A stretch of DNA of 64,000 nucleotides from Pollenia angustigena (GCA_930367215.1 OV884057.1:105921284-105985283), one strand, 5' to 3'. Shown: positions 44,021 to 55,639, counted from the stretch's first letter. The notes: generated by a model not told the origin, from the letters alone. Made by a program: numbers and translations.

Positions 44021-44718
44021 TGCGCCCCATACACGGTTCAATTCAGTTGTCAACTGAGTCTTTCAACTCAGTTGACAACTTCATCAACTGAATTGAAAGA
44101 TTTTAAATTTATTTTAAAATTTAATGAAATAAAAGAATATTTTTAAAATACTTAACTACAAAAATTAATTTTGACAGCCGATCAAGAGACTTGAGCATAC
44201 ACAGTACAATCGAATTGGAAGACTTATGGCCATTTTCTCAATGTATCGACAAACTGTCTGTTACTTAATGTCAACATAAATTTATTGGAACGATAAACTG
44301 TCCGTTAAAGATTTTGGGTTTCTCAATATACCGACAAAAAACATTGTTTTCAGCTGGCAACGCCACTCAAAATACATGTAAAAGTTGGGAGTCAGCTGAT
44401 TGAGTTTATCTGTACGGCAAATAAAAGGAAAATAAATAATTGGCAGATGAGTGCCGGTTAGCTTTGCGATAAAATCGAAACAAATGAGACATTGAGAAAA
44501 CCAAATTTCTTTAATGTGCAGTTTTTCGTTGGGAAAAAAGATAATTGCCTAATGAGAAAATGGCCATTAGTAGTCAACTTGAAAAAATCAAAATCTTTTG
44601 ATTTTTCTTCAACCAACTCGACAACCGTCAAACTAATCAACTGACAAGGGCATACACGCTTTGATTTGGACAACAACCGACTCAGTTGGCAATTGAATTG
44701 AATCGTGTATGGTCTGCT
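44021..44718. mobile_element. Nested TTA element A
   Basis: 698 bp. Left end TGCGCCCCATACACGGTTCA, right end inverted AGCAGACCATACACGATTCA. TIR homology runs on through ATTCARTTGNCAACTGAGT. TTA at 44018-44020 and 44719-44721. It interrupts the outer MITE between GGCCGTTA and CACACTATCC. Confidence 0.8.
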
Positions 44719-44743
44719 TTACACACTATCCCACAAAGTCTTA

Positions 44744-45245
44744 AGGCCCAAATACACTGGTCAAATTCTCATCCAGCATTAAGGTTGTATTAGTGAAAAT
44801 GAGTTTGTATGTGTGACACCGACGATGCTTGATGGAAAATCAAAAAATTTAGATATTTAGCATGCTTGACGAGTGATTTTGATGAATGTATTGGCGTTAC
44901 TCTTCAAGCACCCACACACTTTAAACGTGATTTCAAACAGAACAGACGCTAAAAATGTCGGATGAAAAGGAAAATATGTTTTGGAGGAAAAAAAATGTTA
45001 TTTAATAATTTGCTCCTTCTTTTCTTCAATTTTTTTTTATTTATTAAAAAGCAACACAGTTAAAAGTATGTAATCACAATTAAACACTTTTTATCTATAT
45101 TTTAATATTTTTTGCTCTTGTTGTTGTCACTTCAAAATAAAATGCTAAATGAATGCTTGACAGCTGATCCAGCAAATGTATGTTCTAATGTCAAGCACAC
45201 GTACACGAGCTTGATGTCAAGCATTTGACAAGTGTATTTGGGCTT
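44744..45245. mobile_element. Nested TTA element B
   Basis: 502 bp. Ends are AGGCCCAAATACACTGGTCA and inverted AAGCCCAAATACACTTGTCA, with TTA at 44741-44743 and 45246-45248. GCTTGA/TCAAGC motifs recur inside. Confidence 0.85.
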
Positions 45246-45248
45246 TTA

Positions 45249-46845
45249 AGCACGATGACCACGTATCAAATTGATTTGTCAAACTCAGTTTTTTTTTATT
45301 GTGTTAGTGAAAAAAATCTTACACGTATATGTTGATGTGAGTTTGACGAAAATCAAAACAATTTAGATTTTCACTGCCGCCGCTACTATGATTTGAAGCG
45401 AATTTGATGTGTTGTTGCGAAAAACGTCAAATGGCACTTTTATCACAGAGCACACAGAGGCGTCACGTGAAAGAAAATATTGTGTTTTTTTCTGTCTTTT
45501 TCTTCGAAAGCTGCTCTTTTTGCGTTCTTTGTTTTGATTATGCAATTTGTGTTGATAGTAGCGGCCTGTTTTTACACATTGCCACTTAACTAACAAAAAT
45601 CGTTTTCTTTATCTTTCTTCGAAAGCTGCCCTCGCAAATGATTAAGGCATTTTTCATACGTCACTTTTTTCATCTCTGTATGCTTTGTGATTTTTATTCA
45701 GTTTTCGCGGCGACAACACCGTACGGTAAAAATGTTCTTTCTTTTTTCCTGCATATGCCAGAGCAATAGCTATGCAACAATTTGCTATGTCGTTCATATT
45801 TTTAAAATAATAATTTGTAAACATTATTAAAATAATTTTTGGGAATAAAAAATTTTAATTTAAAAGGTTTTGTTGTTCGTGCTTAATTCCCAATTTTTAT
45901 ACCAACACCACAATAGTGGAGAGGGTATTATGCATTTGTGCTGATGTGTGTAACGCCTTAAAATAGTGGTCCTAGACCCACCTTAAAGTATACCGATCTA
46001 CTCACTTTCTCAGTCGAACTAACGATGTCCGTCCGGCTGTCTTATTGGCACAAGGACTAAGCCTATTGAAAATTGGCCGAATCTTAGGACCACGAGGGAA
46101 GATGGCTGGAAATTTCTTCCTCTCAGAAATTATCAAACCGATTTTAATGAAATTTAAAACATATATAGATCCATATCTATAGGGACACATCAACTATACA
46201 GTTTTTGAAAAATAGGACCACAAGGGGAGGCAGGGGGCAATTTCTGCCTCTCACAAACTTTCAAAACGATTTTCATGAAGTTTATAAACATAGATAAATC
46301 CATATTTACATGGACACATAAGCATGATGTGTTTTTAAATACTGTGGTGTAGGGTATCATATGGTCGGGCTTGACCGACTATAATTGCTTACTTGTTATT
46401 GTTGATAAAAATACTGAAATTTATTGTTGATGGGATAAGCTATTCCTATGCGCATTGCACGGTTGCTTAGGCCAGATCGTCCGGAAACTTCATCCATAAA
46501 GCTTTTAGAAAAACTAAAGATATTTAACCAAATTAAACTGATAAAAGTATAAGATTTATAAGCAACAGTTCTATTTGTAACAATATCAAATTTTAAACAA
46601 AAACATCAACAATAAACAGTGAGTTTATCTCTCTTTACATTCCCCACTACAATTGATTAAAATTCTTTCAACATTAATTGTAGTTGTAGTTGTAACTAAA
46701 ATATTTTGCGACCAAATTAACCACACGTTCTTACCTTTTAAAAACAGCTTTGAAATTAAATTTGATGGTTTGAGTTAAGCAAAACCAAATATTACCAATA
46801 CATACATAATATTTGTCAAATCAGTTTGAACGTGGCCATCGTGCT
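45249..46845. mobile_element. Nested TTA element C
   Basis: 1597 bp. Ends are AGCACGATGACCACG and inverted AGCACGATGGCCACG, with homology continuing through CAAANTGATTTG. TTA at 45246-45248 (shared with element B) and 46846-46848. An interspersed repeat (45897-46395) is inserted in it. No gene recognised. Confidence 0.85.
45897..46395 (+). repeat. Second type of interspersed repeat (GTCGGGCTTGACCGACTATA end)
   Basis: Starts TATACCAACACCACAATAGT and ends GGTATCATATGGTCGGGCTT, then GACCGACTATAATTGCTTACTTG. It contains GTCCGTCCGGCTG. It is related in layout to the TATACCC repeat. Another copy is at 51040-52400, reversed. Confidence 0.65.
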
Positions 46846-47311
46846 TTACGTATTTTATGAAAATGCTTCCCTGATCTAATTATTGTTTATACATTTTCAA
46901 AAAACAATAACAAGTTATCATGACAGGGTTGCATTTTCATAAAATACGAAAGACTTTGTGGGATAGTGTGTAACGGCCTTTAGCAAACAAATTAAAAATA
47001 TTTTTGATTTGCGGCTGAAAAATGGAAAAAAGTCAGGTAAATTCTAATTTAATTTATTAATTCATGGATGAGAATAAAAAATATTTTTATTTTAGGTAAA
47101 TATTTATTTTTTAATTTGTTTTAAATCAGCTGCTTTAAATTCAAAAAAGAACACTGAATTATGAGGGGTTGTTCACAACAGTCGTATTATTTCATATTAT
47201 TATTTTAAGACATATGACTTTATGACACCTTGTATATAATAATAACACTTTTATAACAGTGTTTTGTGTATAAAAAATTTACTTTCCAAACTATAAAACA
47301 ATTATTTTCAG

Positions 47312-47598
47312 GAGAATAAATCACCTAGAATTGTTCAGCTTTTAAATACGAAGGTTCAACCACCAAGGAATTCCAAGGACTTGCCAGTGTATACTCATAT
47401 TGAAAATGCAATTCCGTATTTAAAACGAGGTGGGTATGCCTTCCATTGCGAAGTTGTGGATGCATATCCAGAAATATTAAAGCATTTTGATGCTTCTGAA
47501 ATTTGTGATTTAAGAGCAGTATCAGGACTTTTGGATTCGGACTTATTGAACTCTGTGGTACATAAAAATAGCCAATACACCGAACTATTTCGAACAAT
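47312..47598 (+). CDS. Ionotropic receptor (IR75-like), internal exon
   Basis: IRs are variant ionotropic glutamate receptors that act as chemosensory channels in the dendrite membrane of sensory neurons. The 287-bp exon begins after TTTTCAG and ends before GTAAGT, and stays open throughout. It reads VQPPRNSKDLPVYTHIENAI, then YLKRGGYAFHCEVVDAYPEI and CDLRAVSGLL. The block (K)GG(Y/F)AFHCEV.DAYP and F.A.EICDLR is characteristic of the second ligand-binding lobe (S2) of the IR75 group, as I recall it. It is phase 0 at the start and phase 2 at the end, joining correctly to the exon at 48318. Upstream exons with the pore region are not seen. The preceding 3 kb is nested MITEs, presumably in an intron. 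Confidence 0.75.
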
Positions 47599-48317
47599 GT
47601 AAGTTTGAAAAGAATTATAATCTTTTATCCATAAATCGATTTAAATGTTTGGTATCAAACAAAAGAACAAAAATAATAGAAAAATAATAGGAGTTGGATT
47701 TTTTTTTGTTAGATTTTCGATAACTTGTCGACGTCGACACTTCTTTCTTATAAAATAGAAAACTAACGACGAAGTGATATAGTCGTCGACTTGATGTGAT
47801 AACAATTAAAAATTAATGTCGACCTCGACAACGACTTACGTAATAGGGCTGATTATCTTTTATCTGTGGTGAGCGAAAATGAGTCAAAGTATTTTAATTT
47901 ATAGACTCGATTATTATTCGATATATGTATAATAAAATATTCGAATTAAAAATAATTAAAGATTCTTCGAACTTATATACATTTGAATATATATTTTCGT
48001 GGCATTTTGACAAAACATCTTAAGCCGAGATAAGATAGAAAAAAAATTTTGCAAAAAAACTCAGTAAAAAAATAATTTTTCGCAAATAATAAAATACACC
48101 AAAATTAAAAAAAAATTCGTTTATAATACAACATTTTAAAAACGTAAACAGAAATGTTTTTTAATGCAAATTCGTTTGGCTAACAACCTTTTTTTTAACT
48201 TTTTTAATTTAACTAAAGATGTTTTGCCAAAATGCCACAGAATATAAAAAACTAATTAATGATTAAATAACTAAAATGCTTTGATTTTTATACTTAAGAT
48301 TTTAATCTTTACTCTAG
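47599..48317 (+). other. Intron of the IR75-like gene
   Basis: 719 bp, GTAAGT...TACTCTAG, AT-rich, no inserted element recognised. GTCGACGTCGACACTTC near 47728 and GTCGACCTCGACAACGAC near 47818 are short GC-containing repeats of unknown meaning. Confidence 0.7.
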
Positions 48318-48457
48318 AATGGTTCAGGCAAGAGAAACTGGGTTAATGAGGCGATTGCTGCTTCAAAGGCAACCAAAAAAGCCAAAATGCGAAGGAATGT
48401 ACACGGTTTATCCTGTAAACTTTTCTGGAATTGCAGATGCTTTTATTTTACTTGGTG
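48318..48457 (+). CDS. Ionotropic receptor (IR75-like), next exon
   Basis: 140 bp after CTCTAG and before GTAATT. It completes the split codon from the previous exon and reads MVQARETGLMRRLLLQRQPK, then CEGMYTVYPVNFSG and ADAFILLGG. Relatives have an equivalent C.GMYTV.PV.F segment leading into the last membrane helix, whose exon I could not find downstream. The region after 48458 is AT-rich with no homologous frame. The gene could continue beyond a large intron. No stop or frameshift is seen in either exon, so this looks like a living gene. Confidence 0.72.
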
Positions 48458-48459
48458 GT

Positions 48460-50032
48460 AATTATGTACATACAAAATAACTTAGTATATAAGAAGGATA
48501 TAAGAAGAATGCTTTTTAAAGTTTGTTAATAATATGAAAAGCCTAGTACTCTGTTCAAATTTGCAAAATATGTTGAGCAACATTGCTTATTTCGCTTGAA
48601 AACTTTGACAACTTGCAGGTGGTGACAACCACATGGTTATGAAGAAAATTGTCGTTTTTATTGTATTTAAGTCTGCAACATTGTTTCTATAAGGGAAACA
48701 AAAACCATATATTTTTATTTAATGTGTGAAAAAAAATTTATTTATTACAAAAAAGTGAAAATTTTATAAATCAATGGTTAGCAAAATAAGTTCGTGCTGG
48801 CGCACAGTTTTCTGACCAAATGTATTAGATACCTAATATTTATGTTAAATTGCCCGCTGAGTCCGAAGTCAGAATGCTCAAAAGTAGAACAGTTTTCGAG
48901 ATATTCCAAAATAATTGTTATTGGTGTTTTTGAAAAATATGATGTCACTTAAATGCAAACATTTTTCAAAATATTAAACGGATTATGTAGTATGTAATTC
49001 TTGAAAGATAATAACATTACTTAAATAACAATGGAATGCAACTGAAGATTGGTCAAAACATGACAGAGTTACAGGGGACAAAATTTCACATTGAAGTTTT
49101 TTTTATACCAAACAATTAAACATTTTATCGTTTAATTGCATGGTGTATTAGTTTACTTCAATACAAACTTTTTGCGCCCAACAAGACCTAGATTGGTGCA
49201 AAAAAGATAAAGCTACAGAAGATTTAGTGAACTAACCCACACAGTAATTTTACAGATTTAGGCTTTTTTTTAATATTTTTTGTTACTAAACATTTCGCTA
49301 TGTGTATTAACTTGGTGTGTTTTTTGTGATTTGGTAAAAATCGAAAAGTGGCATATTTCAAATAATCTTCCGTAACTTTGTAATTTTTTTACCGATTTGC
49401 AACCTATTTTTCACAAAAAAGCTAACGTCGTAACTGATAAAACTTAACAACATTTTATTTTTTGGTTTTAAAACAATAAGTTGAAAAGAGGAAAATTACA
49501 AAAAATTATTAAAATTTGTGTGAAATTTGAACTTTGGTCCAATGTAACTTAGACATTTCTTACGAACGACCTGTGGTTGTTTTAGTAATTTCTTTATCTT
49601 TGAATTAAAATAAAGGAATAAAAAATCCGTCGAAGACATTTTTACGTTCCTACAATTTTTAAACTTTTTTGTTAATATTTTTTTGGCGCCCCTCATCCCT
49701 GCTGAGAAATGTTTTATCCAAAAAATTTAATTGAAAAGAATAATTTTTAATGCATTTTTTATTTCTTTAAACTATTGAAAAAGTAATTTTAAATAACTAA
49801 CAATTTAAGATAAGTCCTATAAGTGGTATTCGCCAAAACAGTCATGTGATGATGCGAAGCAAAGGAATAAATTACATATACATAGTAATAAATAAAATAC
49901 ATTTGTGCTGCTATATTTGCCAAAGCTGGCACAACGAACGCACAGTGCTTTGTCCCCATATAACGAAGGGACATAAATAGAAGGAGTTGTCAGAAATTTT
50001 TGAAATTTCGTACAATAGCATAAAATAGCTTA
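48460..50032. other. AT-rich sequence, probably intron or intergenic
   Basis: No convincing exon or element. A CAG-preceded frame at 48620-48697 is open for about 25 codons but does not resemble the receptor's final helix. Confidence 0.4.
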
Positions 50033-50639
50033 TGGTGATTTCTTTTCTAAAAAATATATGTTACAGTATGTACATGTAACATTTTCTAATGTTACCTATA
50101 ATCACTGGAAGTGTTACATGTTGCACATTCAATAGAACACAATTAGCTGCTTTTATTTACAACTATTACACTTTCATCATTAATGTACTTCATGAGCGAT
50201 TTTTAAAGCTATTTAAGCGGTTTCTGCACGCAATTATGGCTTGGAAACAAATATTGACATCACTAATGGCTTAAAAAAATTTAAATGATTATCATATAAA
50301 TAGACTTTTTTTTTTATTTTAATGTGTAAATACATATATTTATATTTTGTTTTAAAATAATTTTTTTACAAAATTATGAGCTGTATGAATTATGACAAAC
50401 AAAATAAAACATTGGTTGTACAAACAAAGTAGTAAGTACCAAAATTGTAAGACAGGGCAGTATGAACACCTGAAGTAAAAGTAAGGGTAAAACATGCAAC
50501 ATGTTTTGCACGTTTTTTATCAACATATTCACAAAAGAACTTGAAAATTTTTCCCACAGTTGTATTTTTTTACAAACGAACACAAAAATATAGAACATGT
50601 AACATTAATGCAACATTTTTCTCAGAAAAGAAATCGCCA
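50033..50639. mobile_element. PIF/Harbinger-like MITE, TTA duplication
   Basis: 607 bp. Ends are TGGTGATTTCTTTTCT and inverted TGGCGATTTCTTTTCT, with TTA at 50030-50032 and 50640-50642. Both subterminal regions carry ACATGTAACATT, GTTACATGTTGCAC and CATGCAACATG variants. Confidence 0.8.
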
Positions 50640-50642
50640 TTA

Positions 50643-51030
50643 GTTTAGAAAAATATGAATTTTTGGAGAAATCGGTTGAAGGAAACGCCTACCTCCCATG
50701 TGTCCTGAAATGGAAAAATGTAATTTTAGCTTCAATATTGCCCACAAAACTACAAAATGTGGTCAGGCTAATACACACACAACTAGCAACGTGTGTCCAA
50801 ATTTTCATTTAAATCTGAACAAGGACTCAAGGTCCTGCCATATATCCTTTTTCTTAAAAATGGTGTAACACTTTTTTTATCCAATCGTAATAAAATTTAG
50901 TATGGAAATTGATATTTGTTAGATATATATGTGTGCCGAATTTTGGTAGAATCGGATTATTAATGTGAAAAATACAAAAACATCATTTAATGAAAAATGA
51001 GTTAAAAACGCTTAAAATGCTCTTGCAAAA
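50643..51030. other. Diverged repeat-like sequence, no gene
   Basis: Contains phrases such as TGTGTGCCGAATTTTGGTAGAAT that resemble interspersed-repeat bodies. No boundaries visible. Confidence 0.35.
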
Positions 51031-51039
51031 AAAAAACAA

Positions 51040-52400
51040 GTAAGAAAGTATAATCGGTCAAGCCCGACCATGTGATACCCTATAGTATAGTATTTAAAAA
51101 CAAATTTCCTAGAGTGTAGTCTATTTGGGACCCATGGGCAATCATGGACCCGCCAGAACAAAATTATGTTACAGTATTCCACGGATAATTACCTCGACAA
51201 AAATGCCAATATTTTTGGGTAATTATGCGGGGTAAGCATTTAAACGAATACGCTTAACTACCTCGTTGAGGTAATAATAAGAATAAGTTTAACAACCTCT
51301 TTGAGGTAATTAAGCGAATTCGTTTAAATACCTCAGTGAGGTAATTAGACGTATTTATTTACACGATAACTTAACATTGATGTATGAAAAAATTTAAGAA
51401 AGGAATTTTTACATGTTTCAGCTATTATTTGATATTAATTTGGTGTATCTAGATAATATGAATCTTGACCTCATAACATAACTTTTAATGCAAATATTAA
51501 TTTGTTGAATATTTTGCTTCAAGCCATATTTTGTTTTTTAAGGCATATTTTTTAAAAACAAATTTATTTGATATTTTCAAATTATTAACAAATAAAACTT
51601 CGTTGCATTACTTGCTGTGTTTTTTTCAAATAGTACTGAGGCAATTAAACGAATGAAATGTAGCTATAATTTTGTTTTGGGAGTTAAATTTTTAAGGCAA
51701 TTATCTGAATCGGGTAATAAAGCGTATGGCAATTAAACGTGGATTTTTGTTTAAAAAATGGAAGAAAAAAAACGGGGATTTAAAACTCGAGGTAAATAAG
51801 CGTGAAAGGCATTTAAGCGTGGAGTAATTATCCGGGTTATACTGTATGAGGTTAAGATTCGTTTAAAAGTTCTTTCTCCCGAATATTGTTTAGATATCTT
51901 AAGCTCCGTATATGAGTTTTTTGGATGAGGGTTTATATGGAACCTATGGTTTATTTTGGACCTATCATGACTTAGTAGCTATCGTAAAAGTCATTGTCGC
52001 CAATTTGTATGTAAATACTAATATTTTTAAGGAAGCTGGCATTAAAAGCTTTTTCGGGAGAATGATTTGTATGGGAGCTATGTTCAAAAATAGAAAGATT
52101 CCAATACAATTTGATAAGCTGATTTTGATTGCAATAAAATTAGTTTGGTTTGGACCAAATTTAATCTTGCCGATGTAATAAGATGGCTTTTGTAAAATGA
52201 TGGACCGATTCGTTCCATTTTTAATAGGCTTGGTCCTTGTACCAGTCAGAGCCTCTGGGACAAATTTCATCATATTGTCTCCGAATTTGCGATCTGTATG
52301 CACAAGGTTGCATGGACCACCAGCCGGCCGGACGTCCATCGTTAGATCGACTCAGAAAGTGATTCTGAGCCGATCTAATGAATTATTTCTTATTATATTC
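51040..52400 (-). repeat. GTCGGGCTTGACC-type interspersed repeat, reversed, with nested MITE
   Basis: Opens AAGTATAATCGGTCAAGCCC...TGATACCCTATAG (the reversed end of the repeat at 45897) and contains CATGGACCCGCCAGAACAAAA, GATGGACCGATTCGTTCC and GGCCGGACGTCCATCG near 52330. A pogo-like MITE sits in it at 51172-51844. Confidence 0.65.
51172..51844. mobile_element. pogo-like (Tc1/mariner) MITE
   Basis: 673 bp with TA at 51170-51171 and 51845-51846. Ends are CAGTATTCCACGGATAATTA and inverted CAGTATAACCCGGATAATTA. CAGTAT ends with TA duplication fit pogo/Tigger elements. Interior has repeated TACCTC and GAGGTAAT motifs, often facing each other (51263-51360). Confidence 0.8.
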
Positions 52401-52889
52401 CTAATTTATTTTCTTTAAACTAATTTATTTATTATTTACATATGTATGTTCATATTGTTTAATTACAATAAATCATATTCAGTACTGAATTCTTCCAAAA
52501 AAATATTGCCGCTCAACGAAACATTTGTTTCGTCATCTTTAACTGGATCATCAACATTTTCTCTCAGTATATATTTCTCAACTTCTTCAAAAAATATATA
52601 TTTTTTTTAGTCTTTGGATTCCTGTTTGAAGATAACAACGGATCTGAGGAATGTATTAAATGAGTCATTAAATCTTTATGAGTGTCGTCTTGACGTTTTT
52701 CTCGTATTGGAAAGTCTGGTTTTTCTCACGATTTTGTGGTTGGCTTCCAATTCTTCTTCGGACAAGCACGCTGAAATTTATTTTAGTTATTAGTTTCGTT
52801 TCATTATAATCACATAAAGCCACTTTAATACCTTAATATTTCTTATTATGTTCCTAGTTTATTTTTTTTTTTTTTAACTAATTCAATCT
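52401..52889. other. AT-rich, no gene recognised
   Basis: Minus-strand reading near 52480-52760 gives fragments resembling the acidic N-terminus of a piggyBac-type transposase (DDETNVSLSGNIF-like), but they are too short to call. Confidence 0.3.
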
Positions 52890-53135
52890 ATGAAAATTTG
52901 AGCGAAAATCACATCACGAAAATAGCAATTTTTTTAAATACATTTTTTTCAAGTTGTGGTAAACTTTTTTCAATTTTTTTTCTTGTAGTTATTAGAAAAC
53001 AGTCTAAATATTCGAAATCAGAAAAAAACCATAGACGGTATTTTTCTTTTTTTTTTAATATTCCATCAAAGTTAGGAAATTTTTAAAAGCTTAAGTAAAT
53101 AATAAGCATTATTCAAACCATTAAAAAATATGTAT
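52890..53135 (+). repeat. Direct repeat, copy 1 of 2
   Basis: ~245 bp (ATGAAAATTTGAGCGAAAAT to AATAATAAGCATTATTCAAA) repeated at 53400-53640, period about 510 bp. Confidence 0.8.
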
Positions 53136-53399
53136 AGGAGAATAATTCACCTATAGTTGATTTAGAATATAGTTAGCTGTTAGAGAAAAAAATTTCAATC
53201 TTGTAATCCGGAAAATGAATTTTTTACAATTATTTTCTTGAAACACTAAAAAAACCAAGGGCATTTGAGATTTCAGCGCCCTTTTATGTGTAAAATGCAG
53301 ACAAACACAAAAAAAATTTGTTGTTTTTTATTGAACGGTATTAGTTTGAATTTATATTTCACAGAATTTGTAGTTTATTGTCTTTCAAACTCCTGAAAA

Positions 53400-53640
53400 C
53401 TATGAAAATTTGAGCAAAAATCATGAAAATAGCCATTTTGAAAAAACTTTTTTTTTTGAAGTTGTGGTAAAATTTTTTCAATTGTTTTTCTTTGAGTTAT
53501 TAGAAAACAGTTTAAATATTCGAAATCAGAAAAAACCCATAGACGGTATTTTTATTTTTTTTTAATATTCCATCAAAGTTAGGAACTTTTTAGAGCTTAA
53601 GTAAATAATAAGCATTTTTCAAACCAATAAAAAAACACTT
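53400..53640 (+). repeat. Direct repeat, copy 2 of 2
   Basis: Matches copy 1 with small indels, mainly in T runs. It includes AACAGTTTAAATATTCGAAA and CATAGACGGTATTTTTATTT. Confidence 0.8.
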
Positions 53641-53676
53641 ATGAGAAAATAATTCAATAAAATTTTCTTACAGTTA

Positions 53677-54203
53677 GGGTGTGTGTGAAACGGTAGCAAA
53701 GTTCTATGGTGAAATGAAATTTGTTTGTGGTAGAAAATTTTCATATTTGTGCTGTGTGAAATTGTAACATTTTTGACAACGTAAAATTTTGACATAAAGA
53801 AAAAAACAATTACTAAAGCTTTGTGAAAATGAATAAATTGAACAAACGTTTACCAATAATCATTTCAATTCTGTTGGAAATGAGATCGTCCCAACTATTT
53901 GATAAATTCGTTCTGATTTATTAACAATTTTTACAAAAAGTGTGGGCAAAAAAGCTTTTACATATTTAAATACATACATCTTGTATAATTCTTTTTAATC
54001 TTTTTTGCCGCTGGTCCTGCTTTCATATTATTTTTTATTTTGTTTAAACAAATTTGATGAAAAAAAATAATTTGTGGCTGTCAAAAATTTCTACACTAAT
54101 GTCAAAATTTATACTAGCCCCTAGGGCTAGTGAAATTTTATTCACCTCAATAGTGTCAAAATTTTACTTTCATGAGTACTTTGCTACCGTTTCACACACA
54201 CCC
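53677..54203. mobile_element. PIF/Harbinger-like MITE, TTA duplication
   Basis: 527 bp. Ends are GGGTGTGTGTGAAACGGTAG and its exact inverse, with TTA at 53674-53676 and 54204-54206. Terminal repeat continues CAAAGT. Short ORFs inside are not convincing. Confidence 0.87.
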
Positions 54204-54439
54204 TTAGTTCTAAATATAGTAAACTACTACAGAAAAAAATTTCAATCTCGTGCTTTAAAAAACAACAGTTTTCCTGAAGCATATAAAACTCAAGTAGTTG
54301 TTTAGCCATTTTTACTTTAAATTCTCAAACTTTGGCGCCCTCTAGCGCCGCCAAAAAGAGTTTAATCTTAAAAATTCTTCAAAATTCATTTGAATTATTT
54401 TGTTATCTATCGATCTGCACATTTGGTATATTATATAGT

Positions 54440-55502
54440 ATATAGTTGTCATTCCGTGTAAAAAATTTTTATTATTCATCTCAGACCCCATAAAGTATAT
54501 CTATTCTGGGTCCTTGAGTAATTTTAAGTCGATTTAGCCGTGTCCGTCTGTCTGTCCGTCTGATGAAAACACGCTCACTTTCGAACAACTCAAAAGAAAT
54601 GAACAAACTTGGTGCCAAATTGCTTGTAGCTATCTTAACCAGTTTGGGATTGAAATCCAGCAAAATCGGTTCAGTAGGACCAGAGCTATGAATCAAAATG
54701 TGGAACCACCACCTAAAAAAATTTATCATTTTGTTACAAAAAATAACATAAATGCTGGAACAAGGCACGGAATGAGATAAGATTTTGCAAAAATTTGTTC
54801 TATTTGACTGGAAATCACGCTGTTAAATTTCGTGATGATCCCTCCATAATTTACCCTAAGCCCCATATAAACAATACTCCCGGAAAACAGCTTAGTACGC
54901 CTAAAACCGTAAAAAATAACGCTAGCCTAACAAAATTTGGTACGTCACAGTTTTATAGGACTACAAATGACACTGTGAAATTTCGTGAAGATCGGTACAT
55001 AATTTACCCTAGGCCCCATAGAAACCCTACTCCCGGAAAACAGTTTAGTACGCCTAAAACCGTAAAAAATAATGCAATCATAACAAATTTTGGCTCGTCA
55101 CAGTTTTATTGGACTACAAATGATACTGGGAAATTTCGTGAAGATCGGTACATAATTTACCCTAGGCCCCATAGAAACCCTACTCCCGGAAAACAGTTTA
55201 GTACGCCTAAAACCGTAAAAAATTATGCAATCGTAACAAATTTTGGCTCGTCACAGTTTTATAGAACTACAAATGATACTGTGATATTTCGTGATGATCG
55301 GTCCATAATTTGCCCTAGGCCCCATATAAACCCTACTACCGGAAAACAGTTTAGTCGCCTAAAACCATAATTAATAACAAATCGTCACAGTTTAAGATAA
55401 TAATAACATCATATAGATATTACTCCTTAAACATTCGAACTGTCGGTGGAGGGTATCAAAGATTCGGCACAGCCGAATGTAGCACTCTAACTTGTTTTTT
55501 TT
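54440..55502 (+). repeat. TATACCCTCCACCA-type interspersed repeat with regular tandem array
   Basis: Head GTCATTCCGTGTAAAAAATT, GACCCCATAAAGTATATCTA, TGTCCGTCTGTCTGTCCGTC. Tail GGTGGAGGGTATCAAAGATT...CTAACTTGTTTTTT. Between 54826 and 55370 are four copies of a 153-bp unit (e.g. AAATTTCGTG at 54978 and 55131). The extreme 5' TATACCC is not present. Confidence 0.7.
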
Positions 55503-55639
55503 TATTTATGTCTATGGGCCAAAGCACTGTGGAACGCACTGTTTCCAATTTTATGGAAAGACTTCGACTTTTTTAGAGATATACTTCCAGTTGTGGTTGC
55601 TTCCGGGAATTTGCGCGATCTTGAACAAAAGTCATTAAT

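Larger units (their letters stand above)
44012..46979. mobile_element. Short MITE expanded by three nested insertions
   Basis: Outer ends are AGGCCGTTA at 44012-44020 and TAACGGCCT at 46971-46979, flanked by TAA (44009-44011) and TTA (46980-46982). The rest of the left TIR (CACACTATCCCACAAAGTC at 44722-44740, then CGTATTTTATGAAAATGC at 46849) is separated by insertions, whereas the right TIR (46930-46979) is continuous. Without the three insertions and one TTA each, 162 bp remain, nearly all of it inverted repeat. Confidence 0.85.

Noticed and set aside
46983..47040. Possible small exon (MEKSQ) before the receptor exon
   Set aside because: The phase would fit and GTAAAT follows, but an in-frame TGA lies directly upstream and there is no homology.
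48620..48697. Possible next receptor exon after TTGCAG
   Set aside because: Open for only about 25 codons and not resembling the final membrane helix of IR proteins.
51912..52178. 88-codon frame
   Set aside because: Part of the GTCGGGCTTGACC-type interspersed repeat body (phrases like TATGGGAGCTATGTT recur in other copies).
54795..55370. 191-codon open frame with a 51-residue repeat
   Set aside because: It lies wholly within tandem units of an interspersed repeat; the frame is open because the period is a multiple of three, and the equivalent older array has stops.
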